Assembly: GCA_022239325.1 (NCBI GenBank)
Contig: JAKOGP010000002.1
Span: 282,862-346,861, forward strand
From: Flavobacteriaceae bacterium LSUCC0859
GTDB taxonomy: Bacteria; Bacteroidota; Bacteroidia; Flavobacteriales; Flavobacteriaceae
Reading direction: 5' to 3'
DNA: 64,000 nucleotides
Shown here: piece by piece, positions 26,624-35,234 of the stretch
How positions within the stretch are numbered: the stretch's first letter is position 1
Layout: each line of letters begins with the position of its first letter
Position numbers and translations under genes: made by a program
Notes under the pieces: model-generated
Database searches by the model: none
Told to the model about the DNA's origin: nothing
Seen by the model: the letters and a program-made list of their open reading frames with translations, nothing else

Positions 26624-28051
26624 TTAAATCGAAGAAACCCTCAAGGTATTTACCATGCCGCGTTCTTTAATAGGCATAGAGGCTAAGTTTATAATATGAT
26701 CCCCTTCGGTTACATAACCTGCAGCTTTGGCCATATTATTGAGGTCTTCTATGGTCTGATCTGTAGAGACCATACTGTCATAATAAAAGGCTTTAACCCC
26801 CCAAAGTAGGCTGAGCTGGGTTAAAATACGCTTGTTGGCCGTAAATACCAAAATATGTGAGGAAGGCCTCCATGCAGATATTTGATAAGCAGTATACCCA
26901 CTATTGGTGAGGGTAGAAATAGCTGCTGTTTTCATTTCATTGGCCATGATAGCAGCGTGGTAACACACAGATTTAGTAATATACCTTCTACTGAGGTTTA
27001 CTGGAGGGTCTAGTGGAACTTGAATGAGCTCTGAGTGCTCTACAGCTTTTAAAATACTGCTCATTTTTTCAATGACCTGAACTGGATACTGACCCACAGA
27101 GGTCTCTCCTGAAAGCATGACTGCGTCTGCACCGTCCATTACAGAATTGGCTACGTCATTTACCTCTGCCCTGGTTGGCGTGAGACTATCTATCATGGTC
27201 TCCATCATCTGGGTGGCTATTATAATAGGCTTTCTAGCGTGTTTGGCTTTTAAAACCAACTGCTTTTGAATGAGGGGAACCTCTTCTGCTGGAATTTCTA
27301 CACCCAAATCGCCACGCGCTACCATAAGTGCGTCTGTATGCTCTATAATCTCGTCTATATTTTCTATGGCCTCTGGCTTTTCAATCTTAGAGACAATGGG
27401 AATTTTAAGCTCAGAGTGCTTGGCTATCAGTTCCTTAAGATCTTTAATGTCTTGGCTAAAACGCACAAAAGAAAGGGCTATCCAGTCTACATTTTCGCTA
27501 ATAGCAAAAATAGCGTCCTGAATGTCTTTCTCTGTTAGGGCGGGAAGGGAAATTTTGGTATTGGGAAGGTTTACCCCTTTTTTAGACTTTAAAGGGCCCC
27601 CTTGTATCACTTTAGTAACTACCTCATCTTCTCCGTTGGTACTTACCACCTCGAACATCAGTTTTCCGTCATCTAACAATACGCGTTCTCCCACTTTCAC
27701 ATCTTTGGGAAAGCTTGTATAGGTCATATAGGCTCGGGTAGACGTCCCTACAAAAGGAGCTCCTGTAGCAAAAGTTAGCTGGTCTCCAGGGGCCACTTCT
27801 ATACCCTCTTCCATGACTCCTACCCTAAGTTTAGGGCCTTGAAGGTCTGCTAAAATAGAGGTGTATAATCCGAGTTCTTCATTGAGTTCTCGAATCATTT
27901 TAATTCTCGCACTTACGTCTGAATAATCTGCATGAGAAAAGTTGATTCTAAAGACGTTTACTCCGGCCTTCATCATCTCTCTGAGCACTTCTCTAGTACT
28001 GGTCGCGGGACCCAAGGTCGCTACGATTTTTGTTTTCTTTGCGCTTGGCAT
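26624..28051 (-). CDS. pyk: Pyruvate kinase
   Basis: Last step of glycolysis: phosphoenolpyruvate and ADP to pyruvate and ATP. The 475 residues have KTKIVATLGPAT at the N-terminus, LADLQGPKLRVG, and the signature region ending IVARGDLGVEIP with SKIEKPEAIEN before it. A C-terminal regulatory domain is present. It starts one base after the stop of the IPExxxVDY gene, so the pair is surely co-transcribed, with promoter at 28535-28542. Confidence 0.96.
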   Translation of the reverse strand: MPSAKKTKIVATLGPATSTREVLREMMKAGVNVFRINFSHADYSDVSARIKMIRELNEELGLYTSILADLQGPKLRVGVMEEGIEVAPGDQLTFATGAPFVGTSTRAYMTYTSFPKDVKVGERVLLDDGKLMFEVVSTNGEDEVVTKVIQGGPLKSKKGVNLPNTKISLPALTEKDIQDAIFAISENVDWIALSFVRFSQDIKDLKELIAKHSELKIPIVSKIEKPEAIENIDEIIEHTDALMVARGDLGVEIPAEEVPLIQKQLVLKAKHARKPIIIATQMMETMIDSLTPTRAEVNDVANSVMDGADAVMLSGETSVGQYPVQVIEKMSSILKAVEHSELIQVPLDPPVNLSRRYITKSVCYHAAIMANEMKTAAISTLTNSGYTAYQISAWRPSSHILVFTANKRILTQLSLLWGVKAFYYDSMVSTDQTIEDLNNMAKAAGYVTEGDHIINLASMPIKERGMVNTLRVSSI

Positions 28052-28052
28052 A

Positions 28053-28517
28053 TTAAAAAATTAAATTGTTTTTAGATTTTAATTGGTTGTACTCTACACT
28101 AAAAGCTGTAACAATTAAAGGGATTTGCTTTAATTGCTCTAGTAACTTAGCGGTATTGGTGTATCCTTCATCTTCTATCTTTATAAAAAAATCTACCTGA
28201 GCTTGCTCTGGTATGAGCGGCTTCTTTTTTTCTAAAGGAGTCTCTTTAAAAAGATCCTCACTTTGGTATTCGTCTACTCGCAACTGCTTGTTGGAGATTA
28301 AAGACCAATACGAATCTGTTTTTACGTCCAACCAAGTAAAAACAGCGTATTGGGCGTCTTCACCAAAATCAAGATCTTTTCTCTGCCTCTTAAATTTTGT
28401 CTTTAAATGTGTATTGAGCCAGTAGGCCAAGGCGTAATCTTCTATGGAGGTGTACAGGGCAATTAGGGTAAACTCTGCCTCATAAAAATCCAAGGACATT
28501 TTATGCAATGGGGCCAT
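28053..28517 (-). CDS. IPExxxVDY family protein
   Basis: A 154-residue protein of a family known almost only from Bacteroidetes; function unknown. The naming motif appears as LIPEQAQVDFF. The N-terminal part (DFYEAEFTLIALYTSIEDYALAYWLN) is typical. I place the start at the ATG ending at 28517 (MAPLHKMSL) because this matches family length and lies just after the promoter box; a longer frame exists to 28574. The immediate fusion-like spacing to pyk (one base) suggests a link to glycolysis or its control. Confidence 0.8.
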   Translation of the reverse strand: MAPLHKMSLDFYEAEFTLIALYTSIEDYALAYWLNTHLKTKFKRQRKDLDFGEDAQYAVFTWLDVKTDSYWSLISNKQLRVDEYQSEDLFKETPLEKKKPLIPEQAQVDFFIKIEDEGYTNTAKLLEQLKQIPLIVTAFSVEYNQLKSKNNLIF

Positions 28518-28534
28518 AATAACATCTAAAGAAA

Positions 28535-28542
28535 CAAATATA
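28535..28542 (-). promoter_or_regulatory. -7 promoter box of the IPExxxVDY-pyk unit
   Basis: The minus strand reads TATATTTG, an exact TAnnTTTG match, 17 bases before the chosen start at 28517. It supports the shorter start and a separate transcript from rnc. Confidence 0.5.
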
Positions 28543-28652
28543 TGTATTAAACCGCCACTTTGCGAAGGCAGCAAGGGGTAAAGTGAATAAAAAAATTACG
28601 AAAACGTTTGAATATGAGACTCCTGTACTTATTAACGATCTGGGATATAAGA

Positions 28653-29384
28653 CTATTTCATTTTTTCTTGGAGCACGTAATAAGCACGTTTGGCGGCCTG
28701 CTCCTCTGCTTTTTTCTTCGAAGTAGCCCTTCCCTTAGAAATGGGCTTCTTGTTTACGGATAATTTTACAGAAAAATGAGTGACAGGGTCGTTGCCAGAG
28801 TCTTCGTATACTTGAAAATTGAAGGTTTTCTTCTCTTTCTGACACCACTCTATGAGCAAACTTTTATAGGAAATGACTTTGCCTTCTAGCTTTTCAATAT
28901 CTACGTGTGGCTCAATAATTTTTTTGTGAATAAAACGCTCGCAATATGTATATCCTCTGTCTAAATAAATAGCGCCTACTAGGGCTTCAAAAACATTGCC
29001 GTGGATGTTTTCTCCAAAGTGATCTTTGTGCACCTTAGAGTCTACAAAAGACAAGAGATTTAATTCCTTTCCCAGCTCATTTAAATGCTCTCTACTGACA
29101 ATTTTAGAGCGCATTTTAGTGAGGTAGCCCTCGTCTGCAGCAGGAACTTCTTGATAGATGTATTTAGAGATAATAGCCCCTAACATGGCGTCTCCTAGAA
29201 ATTCTAAACGCTCGTAATTTAATGGGTGGCCCGCAGCGTCTTTTAAATGAAGAGAGCGATGTATAAATGCTTTTTTGTAAGTAGACAAGTCCTTGGGTTT
29301 AAATCCAAGAATGCGACGCATGGATATAAAAAAATTCCCATCCGCTTTGGAATGGGAATTAAATATATGGGGGCGTAAACCCAT
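28653..29384 (-). CDS. rnc: Ribonuclease III
   Basis: Cleaves double-stranded RNA in rRNA and mRNA processing. The 243-residue protein carries the RNase III signature ERLEFLGDAMLG, the second acidic site in NVFEALVGAIYLD, and a C-terminal double-stranded-RNA-binding domain (SKKKAEEQAAKRA). The N-terminal extension before ILGFKPKDL is normal in this group, so the ATG at 29384 is kept. It follows fabF by one base, which implies coupling. Confidence 0.95.
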   Translation of the reverse strand: MGLRPHIFNSHSKADGNFFISMRRILGFKPKDLSTYKKAFIHRSLHLKDAAGHPLNYERLEFLGDAMLGAIISKYIYQEVPAADEGYLTKMRSKIVSREHLNELGKELNLLSFVDSKVHKDHFGENIHGNVFEALVGAIYLDRGYTYCERFIHKKIIEPHVDIEKLEGKVISYKSLLIEWCQKEKKTFNFQVYEDSGNDPVTHFSVKLSVNKKPISKGRATSKKKAEEQAAKRAYYVLQEKMK

Positions 29385-29385
29385 T

Positions 29386-30639
29386 CTAAGCGTCTAATTT
29401 TTTGAACATTACACAGGCGTTATGCCCTCCAAAACCAAAGGTATTACTCATGGCTACCTTTACTTCTCTAGCTTGTGCCTTGTTTAAGGTCAGGTTTAAA
29501 TTTGGGTCTATATTGGGGTCTACCTCTGTATGGTTAATAGTAGGAGGCACTAGGCTGTGTTTCATGGCTAGAATAGAGGCAATAGCCTCTATTGCCCCAG
29601 CAGCTCCTAAGAGATGCCCTGTCATAGATTTAGTAGAATTAATATTAATTTTAGCAGCGTGGCTTCCAAACACCTTGCTAATGGCCTTGAGTTCTGCAAC
29701 GTCTCCTAAGGGGGTAGAGGTTCCGTGGGTGTTTATAGCGTCTACCTGATCTGGTGTCATGCCAGCGTCTTTTAAACAGTTTTCCATGACCCTAACTACC
29801 CCTATTCCGTCTGGGTGGGGTGCGGTCATATGGTGGGCGTCAGATGTCATCCCTCCACCAACTACTTCGCAATAAATTTGAGCTCCTCTGGCTACTGCGT
29901 GTTCGTATTCCTCTAAAATAAGGGCTCCTGCGCCTTCTCCTAAGACAAAACCATCTCTGTTCGCGTCAAAGGGTCTTGAAGCTGTTTCTGGGCTTTCATT
30001 TCTAGTAGACAAAGCGTGCATGGCGTTAAAACCTCCCATACCTGCAATGGTTACAGCAGCCTCACTCCCTCCTGACACAATCACATCACAATGGCCTAAG
30101 CGTATGTAATTCAAAGCGTCTATTAAGGCGTTAGAAGAAGAGGCGCAGGCAGAAACCGTCGCATAATTAGGCCCCATAAACCCGTGTTTTATAGAAATAT
30201 TGCCCGGAGCAATATCTGCGATCATCTTAGGGATAAAGAAGGGGTTAAACCGTGGAGAGCCGTCTCCAGCAGCAAAGTTTAAGACCTCATTTTGAAAAGT
30301 CTCTAAACCGCCTATACCCGCTCCCCAAATCACACCCACTCTAAATTTATCTAGGGTGTCGTGGTTGAGCTTAGCGTCCAGAATGGCCTCATCTGCCGCC
30401 ACCATAGCGTATTGGGCAAACTTGTCTAATTTTCTAGCTTCCTTTCTGTCAAAAAAATCCTCGGCCTGATACCCCTTGAGCTCACAGGCAAATTTTGTTT
30501 TAAAATGGGTGTTGTCAAAATGGGTAATGGGCCCAGCGCCACTTTTACCAGATTTTAATCCTTCCCAATAAGATTCTATATTGTTACCTATAGGAGTCAA
30601 AGCTCCTAGACCAGTAACTACTACGCGCTTTAGCTGCAT
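29386..30639 (-). CDS. fabF: Beta-ketoacyl-[ACP] synthase II
   Basis: Elongates acyl-ACP by condensation with malonyl-ACP in fatty-acid synthesis. The 417 residues fit FabF. The Cys-His-His triad is visible: Cys in TVSACASSSNAL, His in NTHGTSTPLGD and His in KSMTGHLLGA. It stands between acpP and rnc on the minus strand, the classic acpP-fabF-rnc order. It has its own promoter box just behind the acpP terminator. Confidence 0.97.
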   Translation of the reverse strand: MQLKRVVVTGLGALTPIGNNIESYWEGLKSGKSGAGPITHFDNTHFKTKFACELKGYQAEDFFDRKEARKLDKFAQYAMVAADEAILDAKLNHDTLDKFRVGVIWGAGIGGLETFQNEVLNFAAGDGSPRFNPFFIPKMIADIAPGNISIKHGFMGPNYATVSACASSSNALIDALNYIRLGHCDVIVSGGSEAAVTIAGMGGFNAMHALSTRNESPETASRPFDANRDGFVLGEGAGALILEEYEHAVARGAQIYCEVVGGGMTSDAHHMTAPHPDGIGVVRVMENCLKDAGMTPDQVDAINTHGTSTPLGDVAELKAISKVFGSHAAKININSTKSMTGHLLGAAGAIEAIASILAMKHSLVPPTINHTEVDPNIDPNLNLTLNKAQAREVKVAMSNTFGFGGHNACVMFKKLDA

Positions 30640-30666
30640 ATAGTCTTGTTTTGTTTATACTGAATA

Positions 30667-30674
30667 CAAAGGTA
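30667..30674 (-). promoter_or_regulatory. -7 promoter box of fabF-rnc
   Basis: The minus strand reads TACCTTTG, an exact TAnnTTTG match, 27 bases before the fabF ATG. It lies directly downstream of the T run of the acpP terminator. Confidence 0.5.
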
Positions 30675-30678
30675 ATTT

Positions 30679-30720
30679 AAAAAAAATTATCCATGCAGTT
30701 GAACACCACATGGATAATTT
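30679..30720 (-). terminator. Intrinsic terminator between acpP and fabF
   Basis: A perfect 12-bp inverted repeat AAATTATCCATG (30684-30695) / CATGGATAATTT (30709-30720) with a 13-base loop. On the minus strand it is followed by a run of T. It would end most acpP transcripts while letting some run on into fabF. Confidence 0.8.
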
Positions 30721-30744
30721 ACAATGTTTTAATATATCGTGAAA

Positions 30745-30978
30745 TTACTTAGCTCCTTCGATATAAGAGATGGCTTGACCCACAGTTGCAATGTTTTCTG
30801 CTTGGTCGTCTGGAATCTGAATATCAAATTCTTTTTCGAACTCCATAATTAATTCAACAGTGTCCAATGAATCGGCCCCAAGGTCGTTGGTAAAACTTGC
30901 CTCCGTAACAACTTCGTTTTCGTCAACGCCTAACTTATCAACGATAATGGCCTTTACTCTTGATGCAATGTCTGACAT
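30745..30978 (-). CDS. acpP: Acyl carrier protein
   Basis: Carries growing acyl chains on a 4'-phosphopantetheine arm. The 77-residue acidic protein has the attachment site [11 protein letters not shown] with Ser37. The start is set at the ATG ending at 30978 (MSDIASRVK), the usual ACP N-terminus; an in-frame extension to 31074 spans the promoter and is not coding. Followed by a terminator and then fabF. ACP needs far higher expression than FabF, which fits the terminator in between. Confidence 0.97.
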   Translation of the reverse strand: MSDIASRVKAIIVDKLGVDENEVVTEASFTNDLGADSLDTVELIMEFEKEFDIQIPDDQAENIATVGQAISYIEGAK

Positions 30979-31010
30979 AATAATTTGGTTTTTAAATTTT
31001 AATATGTTGG

Positions 31011-31018
31011 CAAAAATA
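31011..31018 (-). promoter_or_regulatory. -7 promoter box of acpP
   Basis: The minus strand reads TATTTTTG, an exact TAnnTTTG match, 32 bases before the acpP ATG. Confidence 0.55.
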
Positions 31019-31130
31019 AAAAACTTTGGATTAATATCCCTATTTGTGTATAAAATGTGTTGTATTTTTATCAAATCTTAACGAAATAGCCCTTCTTGGC
31101 CATTTAATAAGTCACATAACTCCAATTTCA

Positions 31131-31697
31131 ATGAAAAGAATGGCACTATTTGCCTCTGGGGCAGGGTCTAATGTTTTAAACATCATAAAGCACTTTAAAA
31201 ATAAGGAGCAGATAGAAATTGCTTTGGTGCTCACCAACAATCCCAAAGCCGGCGTCATCCAAAAATGCGAAGAGCAAGGGGTCCCGTTAATATATCTTTC
31301 AAAAAAAGGCTTTTCACAGCCACATACCCTTTTACAAATTTTAGAAGGATTTTCATTGGATTTAATTGTGCTGGCTGGTTTTCTCTTAAAGATACCCTCT
31401 GAGCTTGTGGAGAAATATCCCAATAGAATTATTAATATTCACCCAGCATTACTTCCTAATTATGGAGGCAAAGGAATGTATGGCATGCATGTACACCGAG
31501 CTGTAAAAGAAGCAGGAGAAACAGAGAGCGGTATAAGCATTCACTATGTAAACGAACACTACGACCAGGGTGCGCTTATTTTTCAGGCCAAAACAAAACT
31601 GCTTCCAACAGACAGCCCTCAAGACATAGCTCAAAAAGTGCAGGCCTTAGAATCTCTTCATTTTCCAAATACCATAGAACGACTTTTACATGACTAA
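31131..31697 (+). CDS. purN: Phosphoribosylglycinamide formyltransferase
   Basis: Third step of purine synthesis: formylates GAR using 10-formyltetrahydrofolate. The 188 residues begin MKRMALFASGAGSNV, the usual PurN start; an upstream in-frame ATG-less extension to 31044 is ignored. The catalytic Asn-His-Asp set is in INIHPALLPNYGG and the later HYDQGALIFQ. It is divergent from acpP and overlaps rnhA by eight bases at its end. Confidence 0.95.
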   Translation: MKRMALFASGAGSNVLNIIKHFKNKEQIEIALVLTNNPKAGVIQKCEEQGVPLIYLSKKGFSQPHTLLQILEGFSLDLIVLAGFLLKIPSELVEKYPNRIINIHPALLPNYGGKGMYGMHVHRAVKEAGETESGISIHYVNEHYDQGALIFQAKTKLLPTDSPQDIAQKVQALESLHFPNTIERLLHD

Positions 31698-32160
31698 AGC
31701 AGACGTTCACGTATATACTGATGGGGCGGCTAGTGGCAACCCTGGACCAGGTGGCTATGGTATTGTCATGGAGTGGGTAGGTACTCCATATAAAAAAGAG
31801 TTTGCTCAGGGATTCACACATACCACTAACAATAGAATGGAGTTATTGGCCGTTATAGAAGCCCTTAGAAAACTCAAAAAAGCACCTCTCAAGGTAGTGG
31901 TCTTTACAGATTCTAAATACGTGGTAGACGCTGTAGAAAAAAAATGGCTACAAAGCTGGGTAAAAACCAACTTTAAAAACAAAAAGAATCCAGATCTGTG
32001 GAAAGAGTTTCTCAAAGTATATGCCCAACATGAGGTAAAACTTCAATGGATTAAAGGGCACAACAACCACCCTCAAAACGAACGCTGTGACGCCTTAGCC
32101 GTAGCCGCTTCTAGGAGTAAAGATTTATATATAGACACTGGATTTGTGAAAAGCTCTTGA
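31690..32160 (+). CDS. rnhA: Ribonuclease HI
   Basis: Degrades RNA in RNA-DNA hybrids. The 156-residue protein has the four acidic catalytic positions: Asp in VYTDGAASGNPG, Glu in NNRMELLAVIEAL, Asp in VFTDSKYVV and Asp in NERCDALAV. Length and motifs match RnhA. It starts inside the last codons of purN (eight-base overlap), so translation is coupled. Confidence 0.95.
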   Translation: MTKADVHVYTDGAASGNPGPGGYGIVMEWVGTPYKKEFAQGFTHTTNNRMELLAVIEALRKLKKAPLKVVVFTDSKYVVDAVEKKWLQSWVKTNFKNKKNPDLWKEFLKVYAQHEVKLQWIKGHNNHPQNERCDALAVAASRSKDLYIDTGFVKSS

Positions 32161-32209
32161 TGGTGCTATAAAAAGAAGCTCACAGATAGAACACTCCACA
32201 GAGGTTCCT

Positions 32210-32217
32210 TATATTTG
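32210..32217 (+). promoter_or_regulatory. -7 promoter box of the PfkB kinase-purF unit
   Basis: TATATTTG, an exact TAnnTTTG match, 17 bases before the ATG at 32235. This spacing recurs at several promoters in the window. Confidence 0.55.
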
Positions 32218-32234
32218 CACTAAATTTTAAAAAA

Positions 32235-33164
32235 ATGGCCAAACTACTCGTTGTTGGAACCGTTGCTTTTGACGCAATTGAAACTCCCTTTGGGAAAACA
32301 GATAAAATTTTAGGTGGTGCTGCTACTTACATTGCTCTAGCTGCTAAAAATGTGGCCGCAGTAGACGCCGCCATAGTGTCTGTGGTAGGGGAAGATTTTC
32401 CAGAGGAATACATACAATTATTTAAAGAGCGACGTGTGAACCTTGAAGGACTAGAAGTAGTTCCAGGAGGGAAAACCTTTTTTTGGAGCGGAAAATACCA
32501 CAACGACCTCAATATGAGAGACACCTTGGCAACCGAACTTAACGTTCTAGCAGACTTTGAACCCAAGGTGCCTGAAAGTTACCAAGACGCAGACATTGTG
32601 ATGCTTGGAAACCTTCACCCTGGAGTACAACTAAGCGTAATTGATCAAATGACTAGCCCCCCAAAACTCATCGTGCTAGACACCATGAACTTTTGGATGG
32701 ATCACACCCTAGACCTACTTATAGAGGTAATCAAAAAAGTAGACGTGATTACTATAAATGACGAAGAGGCCAGACAACTCACCGGCGAATATTCCCTGGT
32801 TAAAGCAGCCGCTAAAATTCATGGAATGGGCCCAAAGTATGTGGTGATCAAAAAAGGCGAGCACGGGGCCTTACTTTTTCATAACAGCCACGTATTCTTT
32901 GCTCCAGCACTGCCTCTGGAGGAGGTCTTTGACCCCACAGGAGCAGGAGATTCTTTTGCAGGTGGTTTTGTAGGTTACCTAGCCCAGTCCGAAAACATTT
33001 CTTTTGAAAATATGAAAAACGCCGTCATTCACGGTTCAAACATAGCCTCTTTCTGTGTGGAGAAGTTTGGAACAGAAAGATTGTTATCTTTAAAGCCTGA
33101 GGAAATCACAAACCGTCTGGCAGAGTTTACCGCCCTAACGCAATTTGATATAGACCTAGTATAA
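32235..33164 (+). CDS. PfkB-family kinase (ribokinase/adenosine kinase-like)
   Basis: A 309-residue sugar or nucleoside kinase. It has the family's glycine-rich region in ILGGAATYIALAAKN and the catalytic signature DPTGAGDSFAGGFVGYL. The substrate cannot be read from sequence. It lies 30 bases before the PurF-type gene and 75 bases after rnhA. Pairing with an amidophosphoribosyltransferase suggests a role in nucleoside or ribose salvage, which is inference from context. Confidence 0.82.
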   Translation: MAKLLVVGTVAFDAIETPFGKTDKILGGAATYIALAAKNVAAVDAAIVSVVGEDFPEEYIQLFKERRVNLEGLEVVPGGKTFFWSGKYHNDLNMRDTLATELNVLADFEPKVPESYQDADIVMLGNLHPGVQLSVIDQMTSPPKLIVLDTMNFWMDHTLDLLIEVIKKVDVITINDEEARQLTGEYSLVKAAAKIHGMGPKYVVIKKGEHGALLFHNSHVFFAPALPLEEVFDPTGAGDSFAGGFVGYLAQSENISFENMKNAVIHGSNIASFCVEKFGTERLLSLKPEEITNRLAEFTALTQFDIDLV

Positions 33165-33194
33165 CATCGGCCCGCAGGGCAAAATGCACCTATT

Positions 33195-35093
33195 ATGAGT
33201 GACGCCATTAAACACGAATGTGGAATTTCTTTAATTAGACTTCTCAAACCTTTAGAATACTATAAGGAAAAGTACGGTACCGCCTTTTACGGGGTAAACA
33301 AAATGTACCTGATGATGGAAAAGCAGCACAATAGAGGTCAAGACGGAGCTGGCTTTGCAAGTATAAAATTAGATATGCCAGCGGGTTCTAGATATATGAG
33401 CAGGGTGCGCTCTGCAGAACCCCAGCCCATACAAGATATCTTTGCGCAGATTAATAAACGCATTAGCTCAGAACTCAATGCCCACCCAGAATACACAGAA
33501 AACGTAGCCCTTCAAAAGCAACATATTCCCTATATAGGAGAGCTTTTACTAGGTCATGTACGTTATGGCACCTTTGGAAAAAATTCAATAGAAAGCGTAC
33601 ACCCCTTTCTCAGACAAAACAACTGGATGCACCGCAACCTTATTGTTGCGGGTAATTTTAATATGACCAACGCTAAGGAACTCTTTGAGAACTTAGTTAG
33701 TCTAGGGCAGCACCCTAAAGAAGACGCAGACACTGTAACGGTCATGGAAAAAATTGGCCACTTTTTAGATGACGCTGTGGCTAAGCTGTATAAGCAAATA
33801 AAAAAAGAGGGGTACACCAAAATGGAGGCCTCTGCTATTATTGCAGAGCGCTTAAATGTGGCCAAAATTCTAAAAAAAGCCTCTAAAAACTTTGATGGAG
33901 GCTACGCCATGGCCGGCCTTATTGGACACGGAGACGCCTTTGTACTCAGAGATCCGGCTGGCATTAGACCTGCCTATTACTATGCAGACGAAGAAGTGGT
34001 AGTGGTGGCTTCTGAGCGTCCTGCCATTCAAACCGTTTTTAATGTACCTTTTGAATCTGTTCAAGAATTAGACCCTGGTGCAGCCATTTTAATCAAAAAA
34101 AATGGAGAGACTAATATCAAACAAATTCTAGAACCGCTACCCCGAAAAGCCTGCTCCTTTGAGCGTATTTACTTCTCCAGAGGTAGCGACAAAGAAATTT
34201 ATAAGGAGCGTAAAGCACTTGGAAAATATTTATTCCCTCAAATTTTAGACAGCATAGGTGGGGATATTAAAAATACAGTGTTCTCCTACATACCCAATAC
34301 TGCAGAAACCTCTTTTTTTGGAATGGTTAGAGAGGCTCAAAACCACATGAATAGGGAGAAAGAGGCCCAAATTTTAAGTATTGGTAGAGACATTACGAGC
34401 CAGGAATTGCACGAAATTCTAGAAGTGAGGCCGCGTATAGAAAAGGTTGCCATTAAAGACGCCAAACTCAGAACCTTTATTACCCAAGACAGCGGTAGAG
34501 ATGACCTTGTCGCCCACGTATACGATGTAACCTACGGCTCTGTTAAAACTACGGACAATCTAGTTATTATAGACGACTCTATTGTGAGGGGAACCACTCT
34601 AGAGAAGAGTATTTTAAAAATCTTAGACCGATTGGGTCCTAAAAAGATTGTTGTGGTTTCTTCTGCACCACAAATTAGATATCCAGATTGCTATGGTATA
34701 GACATGGCTAAATTGGAAGACTTTATAGCATTTAGAGCTGCTTTGGCCCTTCACAAAGAGAGAGGAAGCATGGACACCGTAGAAAACATTTACAAAAAGT
34801 GTGTGGCTCAGTTAGCGTCTAAAGACGCCGATGTGGTGAACCATGTGACCGAATTCTACGCACCTTTCACCCCAGAAGAAATTTCACTTAAAATTGGGCA
34901 ACTGCTCACTGGCCCAGAAATTAAAGCTGAGGTAGAGATTGTATACCAATCCATAGAAAACCTTCACTTGGCCTGTCCAGAAAACTTAGGAGACTGGTAT
35001 TTTACAGGTGATTACCCCACCCCTGGAGGTAACCGAGTGGTAAACCGAGCTTTTGTGAATTTTTATGAAGGCAAAAATGAAAGGGCCTATTAA
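33195..35093 (+). CDS. Amidophosphoribosyltransferase (long PurF variant)
   Basis: Glutamine amidotransferase fused to a type I phosphoribosyltransferase; the standard reaction makes phosphoribosylamine from PRPP and glutamine. An N-terminal nucleophile Cys at residue 9 follows a short propeptide (MSDAIKHE|CGIS). The class II domain continues with HNRGQDGAGFAS and LLGHVRYGT. The PRPP loop VIIDDSIVRGTT is intact. At 632 residues it is about 130 longer than E. coli PurF (about 505). I leave the symbol open because a shorter purF may exist elsewhere in the genome. Confidence 0.82.
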   Translation: MSDAIKHECGISLIRLLKPLEYYKEKYGTAFYGVNKMYLMMEKQHNRGQDGAGFASIKLDMPAGSRYMSRVRSAEPQPIQDIFAQINKRISSELNAHPEYTENVALQKQHIPYIGELLLGHVRYGTFGKNSIESVHPFLRQNNWMHRNLIVAGNFNMTNAKELFENLVSLGQHPKEDADTVTVMEKIGHFLDDAVAKLYKQIKKEGYTKMEASAIIAERLNVAKILKKASKNFDGGYAMAGLIGHGDAFVLRDPAGIRPAYYYADEEVVVVASERPAIQTVFNVPFESVQELDPGAAILIKKNGETNIKQILEPLPRKACSFERIYFSRGSDKEIYKERKALGKYLFPQILDSIGGDIKNTVFSYIPNTAETSFFGMVREAQNHMNREKEAQILSIGRDITSQELHEILEVRPRIEKVAIKDAKLRTFITQDSGRDDLVAHVYDVTYGSVKTTDNLVIIDDSIVRGTTLEKSILKILDRLGPKKIVVVSSAPQIRYPDCYGIDMAKLEDFIAFRAALALHKERGSMDTVENIYKKCVAQLASKDADVVNHVTEFYAPFTPEEISLKIGQLLTGPEIKAEVEIVYQSIENLHLACPENLGDWYFTGDYPTPGGNRVVNRAFVNFYEGKNERAY

Positions 35094-35155
35094 AAAAGGC
35101 TAGGACTTGTCTTCAATCCTCATAAATGTTAAAATTATGGGGGAATATGTTAAAG

Positions 35156-35198
35156 AAAAGTGTCAGTCATCGAAAAAAAGTGTCAGTCATCGAAAAAA
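35156..35198. repeat. Two-copy 20-bp tandem repeat before small RNA 1
   Basis: The string TGTCAGTCATCGAAAAAA occurs at 35161-35178 and 35181-35198, each preceded by AAAAG, so the period is exactly 20 bases (about two helical turns). It ends 24 bases before the putative -7 box of the first small RNA. It could be a double operator or activator site. Confidence 0.6.
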
Positions 35199-35222
35199 TT
35201 TTTTTCTAACACCTATACCACA

Positions 35223-35230
35223 TACATTTA
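35223..35230 (+). promoter_or_regulatory. Possible -7 box of small RNA 1
   Basis: TACATTTA matches TAnnTTTG except for the last base. It lies four bases before the ACCATA that begins the part shared with copy 2. A weak basal promoter needing an activator would fit the tandem repeat just upstream. Confidence 0.35.
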
Positions 35231-35234
35231 TGGA

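Noticed and set aside
29402-29749. A 115-codon open frame opposite fabF
   Set aside because: It lies wholly opposite well-conserved FabF catalytic residues and looks like a shadow.
31044-31130. N-terminal extension of purN, and the matching extension of acpP across the same gap
   Set aside because: Both run through the promoter region of acpP, and homologues start at MKRMALF and MSDIASR.
33170-33180. Hairpin GCCC-GCA-GGGC between the PfkB kinase and purF-type genes
   Set aside because: The stem is only four bases with no T run; too weak for a terminator, and the genes appear co-transcribed.
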